This document shows positions 46,426 through 55,727 of a stretch of 64,000 bases of DNA, piece after piece. A program made the position numbers and the translations under genes. Position 1 is the stretch's first letter, and every line of letters begins with the position of its first letter. Where the stretch lies: assembly GCA_902705825.1 (NCBI GenBank), contig CACSIL010000052.1, positions 154,348-218,347 on the forward strand, read 5' to 3'. The notes below the pieces were generated by a model. It was not told the origin of the DNA and made no database searches. It saw nothing but the letters and a program-made list of their open reading frames with translations. Origin of the DNA: Halioglobus japonicus (GTDB taxonomy: Bacteria > Pseudomonadota > Gammaproteobacteria > Pseudomonadales > Halieaceae).

Positions 46426-47037
46426 TCAGATAGCCGCCGCGCGACCGAAAGCCGGGCGCGCCGTTGCACGCTCAAGATACGCCCGTACTCGCGGCGTGTC
46501 ATCGTTCACGTATCCAAGGTAGTCCGCAATCATCAGCCCGAACACGAGCATGATATCCGCCGCACTGAATGTATCGCCCAGTATCCAACCCTCGCTGCCC
46601 AGTGTTTGCTCGACCACACTCACAATCTGTGGAGCAACCTCCCGACCGCGATCAACCAGTGCCGGTATGCGCCTTTCCGGCGGCAGTGGGCCGCTGTGTG
46701 CGGCGATCTCCCCCATAATCACGGTGAGCGGATTCTCGCCAAAGTCCAGCCATTGAATCGCGAGCGCGCCCGCCTCTGTATCGCGCGGCGGCATGAGTTG
46801 ACCCCCGCCGTATTTCGCATCGAGGTACTGCAAGATTGCGCTCGTCTCCCAGAGGACAAAACCATCGTCCTCTATCGCAGGCACTTTACCCAGCGGGTTG
46901 ATCTGTAGATACTCGGGACGCTGCATTGCATCGCTGAACATCTCCACGGTTTCAAGACGGTATTGCAGACCAATTTCCTCGCACAGCCAGACAACTCGTG
47001 TAGAACGTGACATAGGGGAATGATGAATGGTTATCAT
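46426..47037 (-). CDS. glutathione S-transferase family protein
   Basis: 203 aa. The N-terminal thioredoxin-like domain is SPMSRSTRVVWLCEEIGL with a likely catalytic Ser, then NPLGKVPAIEDDGFVLWETSAILQYL (cis-Pro and the glutathione-binding Glu-Ser/Thr pair). The C-terminal all-helical domain is about 90-200 and includes GDTFSAADIMLVFG. It is a cytosolic conjugation or reduction enzyme of unknown substrate. A stand-alone gene between the rhodanese and the PQQ-type enzyme, same direction. Confidence 0.9.
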   Translation of the reverse strand: MITIHHSPMSRSTRVVWLCEEIGLQYRLETVEMFSDAMQRPEYLQINPLGKVPAIEDDGFVLWETSAILQYLDAKYGGGQLMPPRDTEAGALAIQWLDFGENPLTVIMGEIAAHSGPLPPERRIPALVDRGREVAPQIVSVVEQTLGSEGWILGDTFSAADIMLVFGLMIADYLGYVNDDTPRVRAYLERATARPAFGRAAAI

Positions 47038-47153
47038 GATGGCTGGCTTCCTGGGGATTGTTGTCTGATTTTTTACTGTATTTAATCGCGGTATCTGGAT
47101 GCTGACACTGTCGCAAACCCACGACGCGAGTTACGCAGCACCCCACTCCGCTG

Positions 47154-48821
47154 TCACCTCGGCAACTCCAGCACAAACAGTGCGTTGCCAGCGCCGGCCT
47201 GGTAGCGCCCATTAACGCCCTGGAAAGTGCTATAGCCGGAATTGATCAACAGGCCATCTCCCGCCACCACCACTCCCACTGAATCGATGGTACCGCCATT
47301 GCCCACAACACCGTTGATATCGGTGAAGGTGACAGCTGTATCCATGGACCACTTCTGCGCACCGTCGCGCGTATCAAATGCCCTGACCACGCCGTCGAGT
47401 GAGCCGGCGAACAACAGGTCGTTGCTGATCGACAGCGATGCCGAGAACAGTGACGGTGTCTGCAGCCCCTTAAACATATGGGTGGGATGAATCTCCCAGT
47501 CTATTGCGCCGGTGGCGAGATCAAGCGCGTAGATGCCCGGCCTGGCGCCGGGTATGAGATCGGCCAGTCCGCCGCTGGCTTTGTCGATACTGAAATCCGT
47601 TGCGGCGACGTAGACCCGCTGCTGATCGACGGCCATTCCCCAGTGAATGCCGCCCAGCGTGGAGCCCTCACTCACCTTGTTGGACCAGTTGAGGGCCCCT
47701 GTTGCCGCCTGGATCGAATACACCACACCGCCCTTGTCGCCAGCAATCAGTGTGTCGCCATCATCCAGCAATATTGGCGCCGCGCCAAAATCAAAATCGT
47801 GCCCCGGCGGCACCGGACAGCGCAGGGAGCCTGCGGTGCTACAGTTTCCATTCCAGGTGTCGTTCTCCCTCGCCTGAAATATCCAATTGACGTCTCCGCT
47901 GTCCATATCCAGTGAGATGATCGCGTCCGATGTCATCGTGGCGGGCTCGGTGTAGTTCTGGCCAGTGCCGATATAGATCGCATTGCGCGTAATGTCGAGT
48001 GTCGGCGTGGTCCACACAGGTGCCCCGTTGGGGCCAATTCGCTCACCCGGCAATACCGTTTCTTGAGCCTCGCCGGTCGTGTGGTACTGCCACAGCAATG
48101 CACCCGTATCCGCTGCCAGCGCCACCAGCATGCCGTGGCTCCTGCAACAGGCACCGGGAATGGCAACGGTCGCCAACACTTCCTTGCTGGATACCGGCAC
48201 AAACAGCTTGCCCGCGTGATACTGCATACCGCCGGTGACGAAGTGCAAAAAAGAAATAGTGCCGACAAATGTCTGCCACAAGGGGGCACCGGTAGCAGCG
48301 TCGATCGCGTACACCTGACCATTGAAATCCGCTGCGTATATAACCGCAGGCGAGGTCTCATTTCCCTCTGCCAGTAATATCGAGCCGGACCGGAAATTGC
48401 TGCCGTTGTCCGGCGTGGTGAAAGACCAGTACTGACACCCGGACAATCGGTTGAGTGCGACAAGCTCCCTACCTGACGTCAGGTAGATGACTTGTGCGGT
48501 GACGGCCGGAGCGCCGCGCTTTTCAGTCGCCGCAGCCGGGGCGTAGTGGTAGTTGAGCCGCAGTGTATCGACGTTTGTGGAGTCAATGAGCGAAGCCGTA
48601 TTACGCGTATTGGAGAGGTTAAACCCAAAGCCGTTGACGATAATGGGCGCCGCCACATCCACGGTATCGTTGCACTGACCACCCCTGGGCTGAGGTTCCG
48701 ACTGGTAGGAGACAAATGGCAGCGAGGCTGTCGCCTCCGCTGTGGGATTGTCGGTATTGCTGGTATCGCTGCAAACGGTCAACAGGGGTAACAACAGGGT
48801 GAGACACAAAACGCGACGCAT
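47154..48821 (-). CDS. PQQ-type eight-bladed propeller oxidoreductase, polyvinyl-alcohol-dehydrogenase-like
   Basis: 555 aa from the ATG at 48821 (signal or lipoprotein-like start LLPLLTVCSD); the frame opens 13 codons earlier. Repeated tryptophan-docking blades (for example GALLWQYHTTGE, GDVNWIFQARE, GAIDWEIHPTH) form the propeller. GACCRSHG carries the vicinal cysteine pair that sits over PQQ in quinoprotein alcohol dehydrogenases. GAPVWTTPTLDITRNAIYIGTGQNY resembles polyvinyl alcohol dehydrogenases. The cytochrome c domain some homologues carry is absent. It probably oxidises an alcohol in the periplasm; the substrate is unknown. PQQ genes are not in the window. Confidence 0.75.
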   Translation of the reverse strand: MRRVLCLTLLLPLLTVCSDTSNTDNPTAEATASLPFVSYQSEPQPRGGQCNDTVDVAAPIIVNGFGFNLSNTRNTASLIDSTNVDTLRLNYHYAPAAATEKRGAPAVTAQVIYLTSGRELVALNRLSGCQYWSFTTPDNGSNFRSGSILLAEGNETSPAVIYAADFNGQVYAIDAATGAPLWQTFVGTISFLHFVTGGMQYHAGKLFVPVSSKEVLATVAIPGACCRSHGMLVALAADTGALLWQYHTTGEAQETVLPGERIGPNGAPVWTTPTLDITRNAIYIGTGQNYTEPATMTSDAIISLDMDSGDVNWIFQARENDTWNGNCSTAGSLRCPVPPGHDFDFGAAPILLDDGDTLIAGDKGGVVYSIQAATGALNWSNKVSEGSTLGGIHWGMAVDQQRVYVAATDFSIDKASGGLADLIPGARPGIYALDLATGAIDWEIHPTHMFKGLQTPSLFSASLSISNDLLFAGSLDGVVRAFDTRDGAQKWSMDTAVTFTDINGVVGNGGTIDSVGVVVAGDGLLINSGYSTFQGVNGRYQAGAGNALFVLELPR

Positions 48822-48880
48822 AGTGGTATTCGACTTATTGTTAAAATCCAACGATAGCATTCAACACGGCAAAGACCAAA

Positions 48881-48916
48881 AATACACACAGGGCCGATCA
48901 TCCACATCGGCCCTGT
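48881..48916 (-). terminator. Rho-independent terminator after the aldehyde dehydrogenase
   Basis: ACAGGGCCGAT (48888-48898) and ATCGGCCCTGT (48906-48916) form an 11-base perfect stem with a 7-base loop. On the minus strand GTGTATTTTT follows. It lies 57 bases after the dehydrogenase stop. Confidence 0.72.
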
Positions 48917-48972
48917 AAACCCTGTTCACACCGCAAACAACACTGCCCCAGCGTAATGGCTTATAGGCTCGG

Positions 48973-50382
48973 CTACTTCTGCACACCAATCACCTGCAGA
49001 TTAGTAAACTCTGCCAACCCCCATTCGCTGTTTTCAACGCCGATACCGGACTGCTTGATACCGCCAAACGGTGCGACGGGTTTTTTCGCCAGATGGTGAT
49101 TCACCCACACCGAGCCCGCTTCTATTTGAGCGGCGATGCGCAGCGCTTCATCTACATCCGCACTCCAGACTGAAGCGCCAAGGCCCAGCGGTGAGTCATT
49201 GGCACGTCGTATCACATCGTCGGTATCGGTGAACTTCAGAATCGGCAGGATGGGACCGAAGGGCTCCTCCTTCACCAGCGTGGCGTCATCGGGCAAATCG
49301 ACCGCTATGGAAACGGGCAGGAAGTAGCCTTTGCCTTCGGGCACATCGCCGCCGCACAGAAAGCGGCCGCCCTCGGGCTCAACACTGTTAATGTAAGCGA
49401 CCAGTTTGTCGAACTGCATCTTGTTCTGCACCGGCCCGAGCATCACGCCCTCTTGCATGCCATCACCGACAACAATCTGTTTCGCCATTGCCGCCATACC
49501 ATCACACACGGCATCGTAAATATCGGCATGGACATACAGGCGCTTGATCGAAATACACACCTGGCCTGTGTTCAAGAAGGAATACCAGAACAAACGCGGG
49601 AGTACCGCCTGCACATCGACATCCGGCATTACGATAGCGGGATCATTGCCACCCAATTCCAGCGTGACGCTTTTCAGATTACTCATGGCACCACTAGCCA
49701 TCACCTTTTTGCCGGTGGCGACTGAGCCTGTCAGTGTGATCTTGGCAATGTCCGGGTGCTCTGTGAGCTGTTGCCCAATGGCGTTGTCCCCGGTAATGAT
49801 ATTGATGACACCCGGTGGGAAGATATCGCGAATCAACTCACCCAGTTTCAGTGTGGTGAGTGGCGTGTAGGGAGAGGGCTTCACGATCACGGTATTACCG
49901 GTAGCCACCGCAGGCAGGATTTTCCACACGGCGGTGTTGAGCGGATAGTTCCACGGTGTGATACCCACGACCACGCCCATCGGACGGTGGTGCAATTCTG
50001 AGCGGTGCGTATCGGTGTCTTCGAGTACCTTCACCGGCAGATCAAACGCGGTAATCGCCCGGCACCACTGCGCACTGGGCCCCACCTCGTGGGTCAATGC
50101 ATTGTTGAGCGGTTTTCCCTGCTCCAGTGTTAACAACTGCGCCAACTCATCAGCGTGCGCTTCTATCGCATCCGCCAGTTGCAGGATCATCGCGTTGCGT
50201 TCATCGCGCGTGGTGTTTTTCCAGCTTCTGAATGCCTCTTTAGCCGCTGCCACGGCTTCTTCTACCTGCGCACTGCTGGCCTGCGGGCAGTGAGCAACAA
50301 TCTCTTCCGTCGCCGGGTTCAAGACGGCAAAGGTGTCCGCTGTTGTGGCGGCTTCGCCGTTTATTGTCATACTGAATTTCAC
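48973..50382 (-). CDS. NAD(P)-dependent aldehyde dehydrogenase family protein
   Basis: 469 aa from the GTG at 50382, chosen because GAGGAG lies 7 bases upstream and the product then starts where the family does (VKFSMTINGEA). The open frame extends 92 more codons without coding character. Motifs: TPWNYPLNTAVWKILPA, VTLELGGNDPAIV (catalytic Glu), NTGQVCISIKR (catalytic Cys) and EEPFGPILP. It oxidises an aldehyde to an acid; succinate-semialdehyde or a related substrate is possible but not decided. It could act after the PQQ alcohol oxidase encoded downstream, though that enzyme is periplasmic. Confidence 0.9.
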   Translation of the reverse strand: MKFSMTINGEAATTADTFAVLNPATEEIVAHCPQASSAQVEEAVAAAKEAFRSWKNTTRDERNAMILQLADAIEAHADELAQLLTLEQGKPLNNALTHEVGPSAQWCRAITAFDLPVKVLEDTDTHRSELHHRPMGVVVGITPWNYPLNTAVWKILPAVATGNTVIVKPSPYTPLTTLKLGELIRDIFPPGVINIITGDNAIGQQLTEHPDIAKITLTGSVATGKKVMASGAMSNLKSVTLELGGNDPAIVMPDVDVQAVLPRLFWYSFLNTGQVCISIKRLYVHADIYDAVCDGMAAMAKQIVVGDGMQEGVMLGPVQNKMQFDKLVAYINSVEPEGGRFLCGGDVPEGKGYFLPVSIAVDLPDDATLVKEEPFGPILPILKFTDTDDVIRRANDSPLGLGASVWSADVDEALRIAAQIEAGSVWVNHHLAKKPVAPFGGIKQSGIGVENSEWGLAEFTNLQVIGVQK

Positions 50383-50644
50383 GCAGGTCTCCTCAAACTC
50401 GTTGTGACTGCTAAAGGTATAGCAAACTGCCCGGCGATTCAGGGGGAAAAGGATTAAATATTCGTATTGTATGGTGTGCGGGAGAACGCATTGAGATGAA
50501 TCCTGCACGGGATTATCAGGATTGCACTTGCGGCAAACCGACTGACCAGGCGGGCACATGGGGTCCGGCCAACAAACAGTGCCTTGGGAAGTATGAGGCG
50601 TTACAATCGAAAACATAATTCCTCTCTCACGGTGATGTTTTGCC

Positions 50645-52333
50645 ATGACCTTCTCCATGACACCGGGTTCACTGCGTCTGCTGCTAGCAGTACTTTTATT
50701 TTGTACTTATGCGCAAGCCAGTGAACCTGCCGCGATCACCGTGTTCGATGAACGTGTGCGGGTCAGTCCGGGGCAGCTTATGCTGCTGGAGGATGAAGAC
50801 GGAGCACTCTCCTACCAGCAGGCCGTTGCCGCTTGGCAAAACGGCCGGTTCGCCGCAGCGCAAGCTGACAACCTCAACCTGGGCATTACTGCCTCGGCCT
50901 ACTGGGCGCGTTTACAAATCGACAACCCGACACCAACCTCGCGCCGGCTGATTCTGAGCCATGACTACGCCCCCACCGATGATGTGCGGCTTTATACCGG
51001 CCCCGGCCCGGACAACATACGAGTAGCAGGAGACTCGGCCATTCTGCCCGATAGCAGCAAGCGCAGCCGTGTCGCCGCATTTGAATTGGAGCTGCCTCCG
51101 GAGTCGTCGCAGGTGGTCTATCTGCGGGTGGCGACAGAGTCCAACCTGAATATAGAGCTATCCTTGTGGCCTCCGGTGCAATACCAGCAACATGAGCAGC
51201 TTATCAGTCTGTTCTACGGCGTGTTGTTCGGAGGTGTCGCCGTTACGGTGCTGTACCTGCTGTTCGCTGCACAGTTGGCCCGGGAACCCAATGCGCTATT
51301 GCTGGCCGCCTACCTGACATCCTATGGCCTGTATCTTGCCTTCCTGAACGGCTTCCCCAGCCTGTGGCTGCCAGGTGCACTGCTGGCTTATATGAATATC
51401 CTGCATATTGCCAGTCTCGGCCTGTTGTTCGGATTTGGCGCGCTGTTCTACCGGCGCTACCTGCAACTGGCTGCAAAACACATCTGGGCAGACCGGTTTG
51501 TGGCGCTACTGCAGTGGCTGGGTTTCGCAGTCATACTCTACGGGGTATTACCTTACTCAATTATCGGCGCAATCCTGCTGCTGGTAACAGGCATCGGCCC
51601 CCTCTTCACCATCGGGTTCGCTTTTTATCTGTGGTACCGGCGCGAGCCACACGCGTCGGTATTCGCTCTGGGCTGGACCATCGCACATCTGGGCTCCCTG
51701 CTGGGCACATTGCGGGTTGCCGGCGTGCTGCCCAACACTGACTTGATACTGCACTTACCTGCACTCGGCTGTGCCATAGCCTTCGCCTGCTTCACCTGGT
51801 CCATCGCGCATCGCCTGTCCGTTGAGCGCGTCTATGCCTACACCGATTTCCTCACCGGACTGGCCAATCGACGCCTGCTCAGCACCCAGGGTGAAATGGA
51901 GTATGACCGCGCGCGGCGCTACGGCCACCCACTGTCGGTGGTACTGCTTGACGTCGATCACTTCAAGACGGTCAACGACACCTGGGGCCATGCGTTCGGT
52001 GATCGTGTATTGCGCAGGCTTGCCGAGCACTGCCAGAATGAATCGCGCACTTCAGATCTTGTGATCCGCCTCGGCGGGGAGGAATTTGCCATCCTGCTGG
52101 TAGAGACGCCTATCGCAGAAGCACGAAAAATCGCCGAGCGCGTGCGGCGGGTTCAAATGTCTGAGAAGCTGGAGGGCCGGGAAATCACCGTGAGCCTCGG
52201 CATCAGTGAATTGCTGCCCGACGACCGCGGTATAGAAGATCTACTGCGCCGCGCCGACGCCGCCATGTATCGAGCCAAAGAAGCCGGGCGCAACCGCGTT
52301 GAATTGCAAATGGAAGGCGACGGAGCTCACTGA
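50645..52333 (+). CDS. 7TMR-DISM diguanylate cyclase
   Basis: 562 aa membrane c-di-GMP synthase. After a signal peptide (about 1-25), residues about 45-180 form a periplasmic sensory domain of the DISMED2 type. About 185-390 hold seven membrane helices, and about 400-555 the GGDEF domain. The active site is GGEEF, and RTSD stands exactly five residues before it as the inhibitory I-site, so the enzyme should be active and product-inhibited. It is divergent from the aldehyde dehydrogenase. The ligand is unknown; carbohydrate-type ligands are typical for this sensor class. Confidence 0.92.
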   Translation: MTFSMTPGSLRLLLAVLLFCTYAQASEPAAITVFDERVRVSPGQLMLLEDEDGALSYQQAVAAWQNGRFAAAQADNLNLGITASAYWARLQIDNPTPTSRRLILSHDYAPTDDVRLYTGPGPDNIRVAGDSAILPDSSKRSRVAAFELELPPESSQVVYLRVATESNLNIELSLWPPVQYQQHEQLISLFYGVLFGGVAVTVLYLLFAAQLAREPNALLLAAYLTSYGLYLAFLNGFPSLWLPGALLAYMNILHIASLGLLFGFGALFYRRYLQLAAKHIWADRFVALLQWLGFAVILYGVLPYSIIGAILLLVTGIGPLFTIGFAFYLWYRREPHASVFALGWTIAHLGSLLGTLRVAGVLPNTDLILHLPALGCAIAFACFTWSIAHRLSVERVYAYTDFLTGLANRRLLSTQGEMEYDRARRYGHPLSVVLLDVDHFKTVNDTWGHAFGDRVLRRLAEHCQNESRTSDLVIRLGGEEFAILLVETPIAEARKIAERVRRVQMSEKLEGREITVSLGISELLPDDRGIEDLLRRADAAMYRAKEAGRNRVELQMEGDGAH

Positions 52334-52347
52334 CCCCGCCTGCACGT

Positions 52348-52929
52348 TTAATCTTCGGCGTTACGGGTAAAGGCGTACAGCGCAAACTGCCGCTGCACAC
52401 TGCCTTTGAGTGAACCGTCTACATACTCGGGAACCGATCCGGTTCGATAGTTTTCGTTAACGCATGAAAAACCCAGTCGCTCGAAGAAGCCTTCTGTCTT
52501 GCGCTGATTGGCGTGCTCCAGTTGCACTTCGGCCTCTACTGTTTCACCAACATCCAACCGCTTGAGAAGCTCAGTGGCGATACGACCGCCCAGGCCCAGG
52601 GAACGGGATTCGCTGTCTACGACAATAATTAATCGGGGGTTCGCGTAATGCTCAGGGCTCCGTATGAGTACGCCAGTACCGATCATTGGGGGCTGCGCAT
52701 CCGCCGCCAGCATCATATGTGCGGTAACAAACTCTGCTCGGCCACTTACTGCCAGTTCACACAGTTGATCGGAAGATAACGGGGTACTCCACGGCACCTC
52801 ACCGATGCCTGTAGCCGGCATTTGGGCATCCGCAAATGCCTTGAGTTGCAACGCGTCGAGACGTGTCTCTGAAAGCTTTATATTACAGTCGAAAAATTCT
52901 GTGGCCTGGACTTCCAATGTTCTTAACAT
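52348..52929 (-). CDS. GNAT-family N-acetyltransferase
   Basis: 193 aa. The acetyl-CoA loop is SRSLGLGGRIATELLKRL (about 125-142, the Q/R-x-x-G-x-G/A pattern), followed by ANQRKTEGFFERLGFSCV typical of the GNAT C-terminus. The N-terminal ~50 residues are less conserved. The substrate is unknown. Convergent with the diguanylate cyclase (14 bases between stops) and not obviously in an operon. Confidence 0.8.
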   Translation of the reverse strand: MLRTLEVQATEFFDCNIKLSETRLDALQLKAFADAQMPATGIGEVPWSTPLSSDQLCELAVSGRAEFVTAHMMLAADAQPPMIGTGVLIRSPEHYANPRLIIVVDSESRSLGLGGRIATELLKRLDVGETVEAEVQLEHANQRKTEGFFERLGFSCVNENYRTGSVPEYVDGSLKGSVQRQFALYAFTRNAED

Positions 52930-53061
52930 GCTCTACCAATCCCTATGCCGTTTATTATGGACTTATTCATAATAGTAGATCGTACGAGCGCTATCGGCCA
53001 AAAAAGTGGGCCCGGGTCACAGTCTAAGAGAATAATTCGGCACTCTAAACAGTAGCGTTAA

Positions 53062-55041
53062 CTAGCTGTATTCTTCAGGATCACCCAGAATATCCACCAG
53101 CGGCTGAATGTGCCGCTGGTAGTTTTTCCATCGGTGAATGGCATCGGTGTACATAGGTTTGTTAGCCTGGGAGTAGCTCAACGTGTTGATGAGGCGCTCA
53201 GACTCATGGTGCCTGAGGCATTTGTCGTCCCACTCCAGCCCTATGTGATGTATAAGCCCCCTCGTCACTTCCTCCTGATTGACGACAAGGTCCTCGTATT
53301 TGAGGTTGAAGATTGCGCTATCGGATTGTACCCATAGCTTCATCAGCTCATTGTACTTTGCATAGAACCTGGCGATATCAGTCAAATTTCGCGCGTAGAG
53401 ATGATCCTCATTGAATCGCTTAAAGTAGATCGACAGGCAGGTATCAAAAGGGTGACGATGGCAGTGAATGATGCGGGCCTTGGGAAACAGCTGTTTGATA
53501 AGTGCTATCTGCATAAAGTTGTGCGGTAGCTTATCTGTTATCCGTAACGCGCCCGGTGCCAGGCGCTCTATAAACGCCAGATAGCGGCCAGCGTAGGCAT
53601 TAGCGTTTTCCTTGCTCAATGAGCGCAGACGTTCTGAATAATTTTCGAGATGCTTGTTGTCGCATATGTCACGCCCGATACGCCAAAGCGCCGTGATTTC
53701 ACCTGCGCCGTAGGCATCGGGATGGCAGGCTATGATCTGTTCTGCCAGCGAGGTACCGGAGCGTGGCATACCCACAATAAATACCGGTTTACAGGTGCTG
53801 TTGTCGGACCGTATCGCACCGCTGATAGCGTCCACGCTAACGCCGCTTTGAATATCTTCCAATACTTCAAGATAGCGATTGATGTCTGTTGTGTACGCTG
53901 CGGCGGTATTGGCTTTCTTGTACTGAGTAAACGCTGCATCGAAGCGCTGCATCTTGTCGTAGCTTTCACCCAGCGAGAACAGAATCACTGACTTCATATC
54001 ATCCGGTATGCCGGGCATTTTGAGTGTGCGTTGCAACATGCTGACACTTTCTTCGCAGCGCCCGGTAAGTCTGCATGCATGGGCATAAGCCAGCGCCAGT
54101 CCGGGAGCAACAGGCTGCTCCGGCTTTGCTGATACGATGGTATCCAGTACGGCGAAAGCCGCGTCGTACTCCCCTTTTAGGATATGACAGTTACCGCGCT
54201 CGACAAGAGCCGGCTGGTACATGCTGTCGATACGCAATGCCTTGTTGATTTGAGTCACCGCCTCGTCGAAGTCGCCCAGCGAGCGGTTCACCCTGCCCAG
54301 CGCAACCAGCAGTTCCTGATTGTCGATACAGTTCGCAACGCCCTCCAGATAAAGCTCCCTCGCCTGCACTGCGCGATCACTTTGCTCATAGAGCTTGCCC
54401 AGAGTTATGTAGGCATCGGGGCGGTCGCTGAAGGTCGCCGTGGCATCGAGTAAAACCTTCTCCGCGTTGGGAATGTCGTCTGCGAGGCGGTAGGTTTCAT
54501 AGAGGCTATGCACAGCACCATAGAACTGTGGGTGAGCGCTATGGAGCTTGCTCAGTGTAGCAATCGCTTTATCCAGCTGATTTGATTGTCGATAGCACAG
54601 TGCCAATACATTCATGTACATCGGGTTTGCGCCGTCCAGCGCAACTGCTTTTTTGGCGTGTTGCAGGGCTTTGGCTGTCTCCTGAGTGTCCAGATAGGCT
54701 CTGGCAATGTGCGCGTGCGCGGGCGCAAAGGCGGGTTCCAGCGTCAGTGCTTTTTTGCAAGAGCGAATAGCTTCGCTGAATTTCTTCTGCAGAGACTGCG
54801 ACACACCCAGATCGGTATATGCCGGAAACAGGCTCTTATTCAATTTTACCGTTCTGCGGTAATACTTTTCAGCCGCAGCGTAGCGCCCCAAACGGGCGCT
54901 GCAGATACCGGCCAGATACGTTGAATCTACATCCTTGGGTGAACGTTGAACAATTTGCTCTAACAGCGATAACGCCTCACCCGGGTTGCCGCTTTCCAGC
55001 AATTTTCGGGCACGCTCTCGCTTGTGTGCATCGTGGTTCAC
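53062..55041 (-). CDS. TPR-repeat sulfotransferase
   Basis: 659 aa. Residues about 1-385 are ten or so tetratricopeptide repeats (for example AYTDLGVSQSLQKKFSEAI, AHIARAYLDTQETAKALQHA). About 400-640 is a PAPS-dependent sulfotransferase with PVFIVGMPRSGTSLAEQII (5'-phosphosulfate loop), TDKLPHNF and HCHRHPFDTCLSIYF (3'-phosphate binding). Such fusions are common in marine bacteria and are linked to sulfation of glycans or proteins. It has no signal peptide. It is 15 bases upstream of the YciO-like gene's end, same strand, without an evident functional link. Confidence 0.9.
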   Translation of the reverse strand: MNHDAHKRERARKLLESGNPGEALSLLEQIVQRSPKDVDSTYLAGICSARLGRYAAAEKYYRRTVKLNKSLFPAYTDLGVSQSLQKKFSEAIRSCKKALTLEPAFAPAHAHIARAYLDTQETAKALQHAKKAVALDGANPMYMNVLALCYRQSNQLDKAIATLSKLHSAHPQFYGAVHSLYETYRLADDIPNAEKVLLDATATFSDRPDAYITLGKLYEQSDRAVQARELYLEGVANCIDNQELLVALGRVNRSLGDFDEAVTQINKALRIDSMYQPALVERGNCHILKGEYDAAFAVLDTIVSAKPEQPVAPGLALAYAHACRLTGRCEESVSMLQRTLKMPGIPDDMKSVILFSLGESYDKMQRFDAAFTQYKKANTAAAYTTDINRYLEVLEDIQSGVSVDAISGAIRSDNSTCKPVFIVGMPRSGTSLAEQIIACHPDAYGAGEITALWRIGRDICDNKHLENYSERLRSLSKENANAYAGRYLAFIERLAPGALRITDKLPHNFMQIALIKQLFPKARIIHCHRHPFDTCLSIYFKRFNEDHLYARNLTDIARFYAKYNELMKLWVQSDSAIFNLKYEDLVVNQEEVTRGLIHHIGLEWDDKCLRHHESERLINTLSYSQANKPMYTDAIHRWKNYQRHIQPLVDILGDPEEYS

Positions 55042-55056
55042 TTGCCAGGTAGCCGG

Positions 55057-55680
55057 TCAGCTCTCAAACGGAGCCACCTCCCCCTTCCCGACCCGTATCA
55101 CCACTGGTGTCTCGTCCGCCAGATCCACCACTGTCGTCGGTTCGAGGCCGCAATAACCGCCGTCGATAACCAGATCAACGTGGTGCTCCAGTGTTTCGCG
55201 AATATCGTAGGGATCCATCAGGGGGAATTCATCTCCGGGCAGAATGAGTGTCACACTCATCAGCGGCTCTCCGAGGTCGGCTAATAATGCAGCGGCGATG
55301 GCATTGTCCGGCACACGCAGGCCCACTGTTTTACGCTTGGGATGCATCAGGCGTCTGGGCACCTCAGAGGTCGCTGGCAAAATAAAGGTATACGGCCCTG
55401 GTGTGGTATGGCGCAGCAGACGATAGACGCTGTTGCTGACCTTGGCGTACGTTGCGATCTCCGACAAGTCGCTGCACACCAGCGTAAAATTGTGCTTGGC
55501 GTCGAGTTTGCGAATGCGACGAATTCGGTCCAGCGCATTCTTGTCGCCGATATGACAACCCAGCGCATAGGCGGAATCTGTGGGGTATACCACCACCCCG
55601 CCACCCTTGATGATATCAACCGCCTGGCGGATCAGGCGCGCCTGGGGATTGTCCGGATGAATTTGGAAAAACTGGCTCAC
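55057..55680 (-). CDS. yciO: Sua5/YciO/YrdC family protein (YciO-like)
   Basis: 207 aa. It starts SQFFQIHPDNPQARLIRQAV, the YciO-type N-terminus, with YPTDSAYALGC (ATP/threonine pocket), FTLVCSDLSEI, and KRKTVGLRVPDN. The family includes TsaC/Sua5, which make threonylcarbamoyl-AMP for t6A in tRNA; the YciO subgroup's own role is less clear. It lies 47 bases after the yciV-like gene on the same strand, a pairing seen in many gammaproteobacteria. Confidence 0.9.
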   Translation of the reverse strand: MSQFFQIHPDNPQARLIRQAVDIIKGGGVVVYPTDSAYALGCHIGDKNALDRIRRIRKLDAKHNFTLVCSDLSEIATYAKVSNSVYRLLRHTTPGPYTFILPATSEVPRRLMHPKRKTVGLRVPDNAIAAALLADLGEPLMSVTLILPGDEFPLMDPYDIRETLEHHVDLVIDGGYCGLEPTTVVDLADETPVVIRVGKGEVAPFES

Positions 55681-55727
55681 AGTGGTGTCTCTTCGTTATG
55701 TATTAGTTGGTCTGCGCGGCCCGGTTG

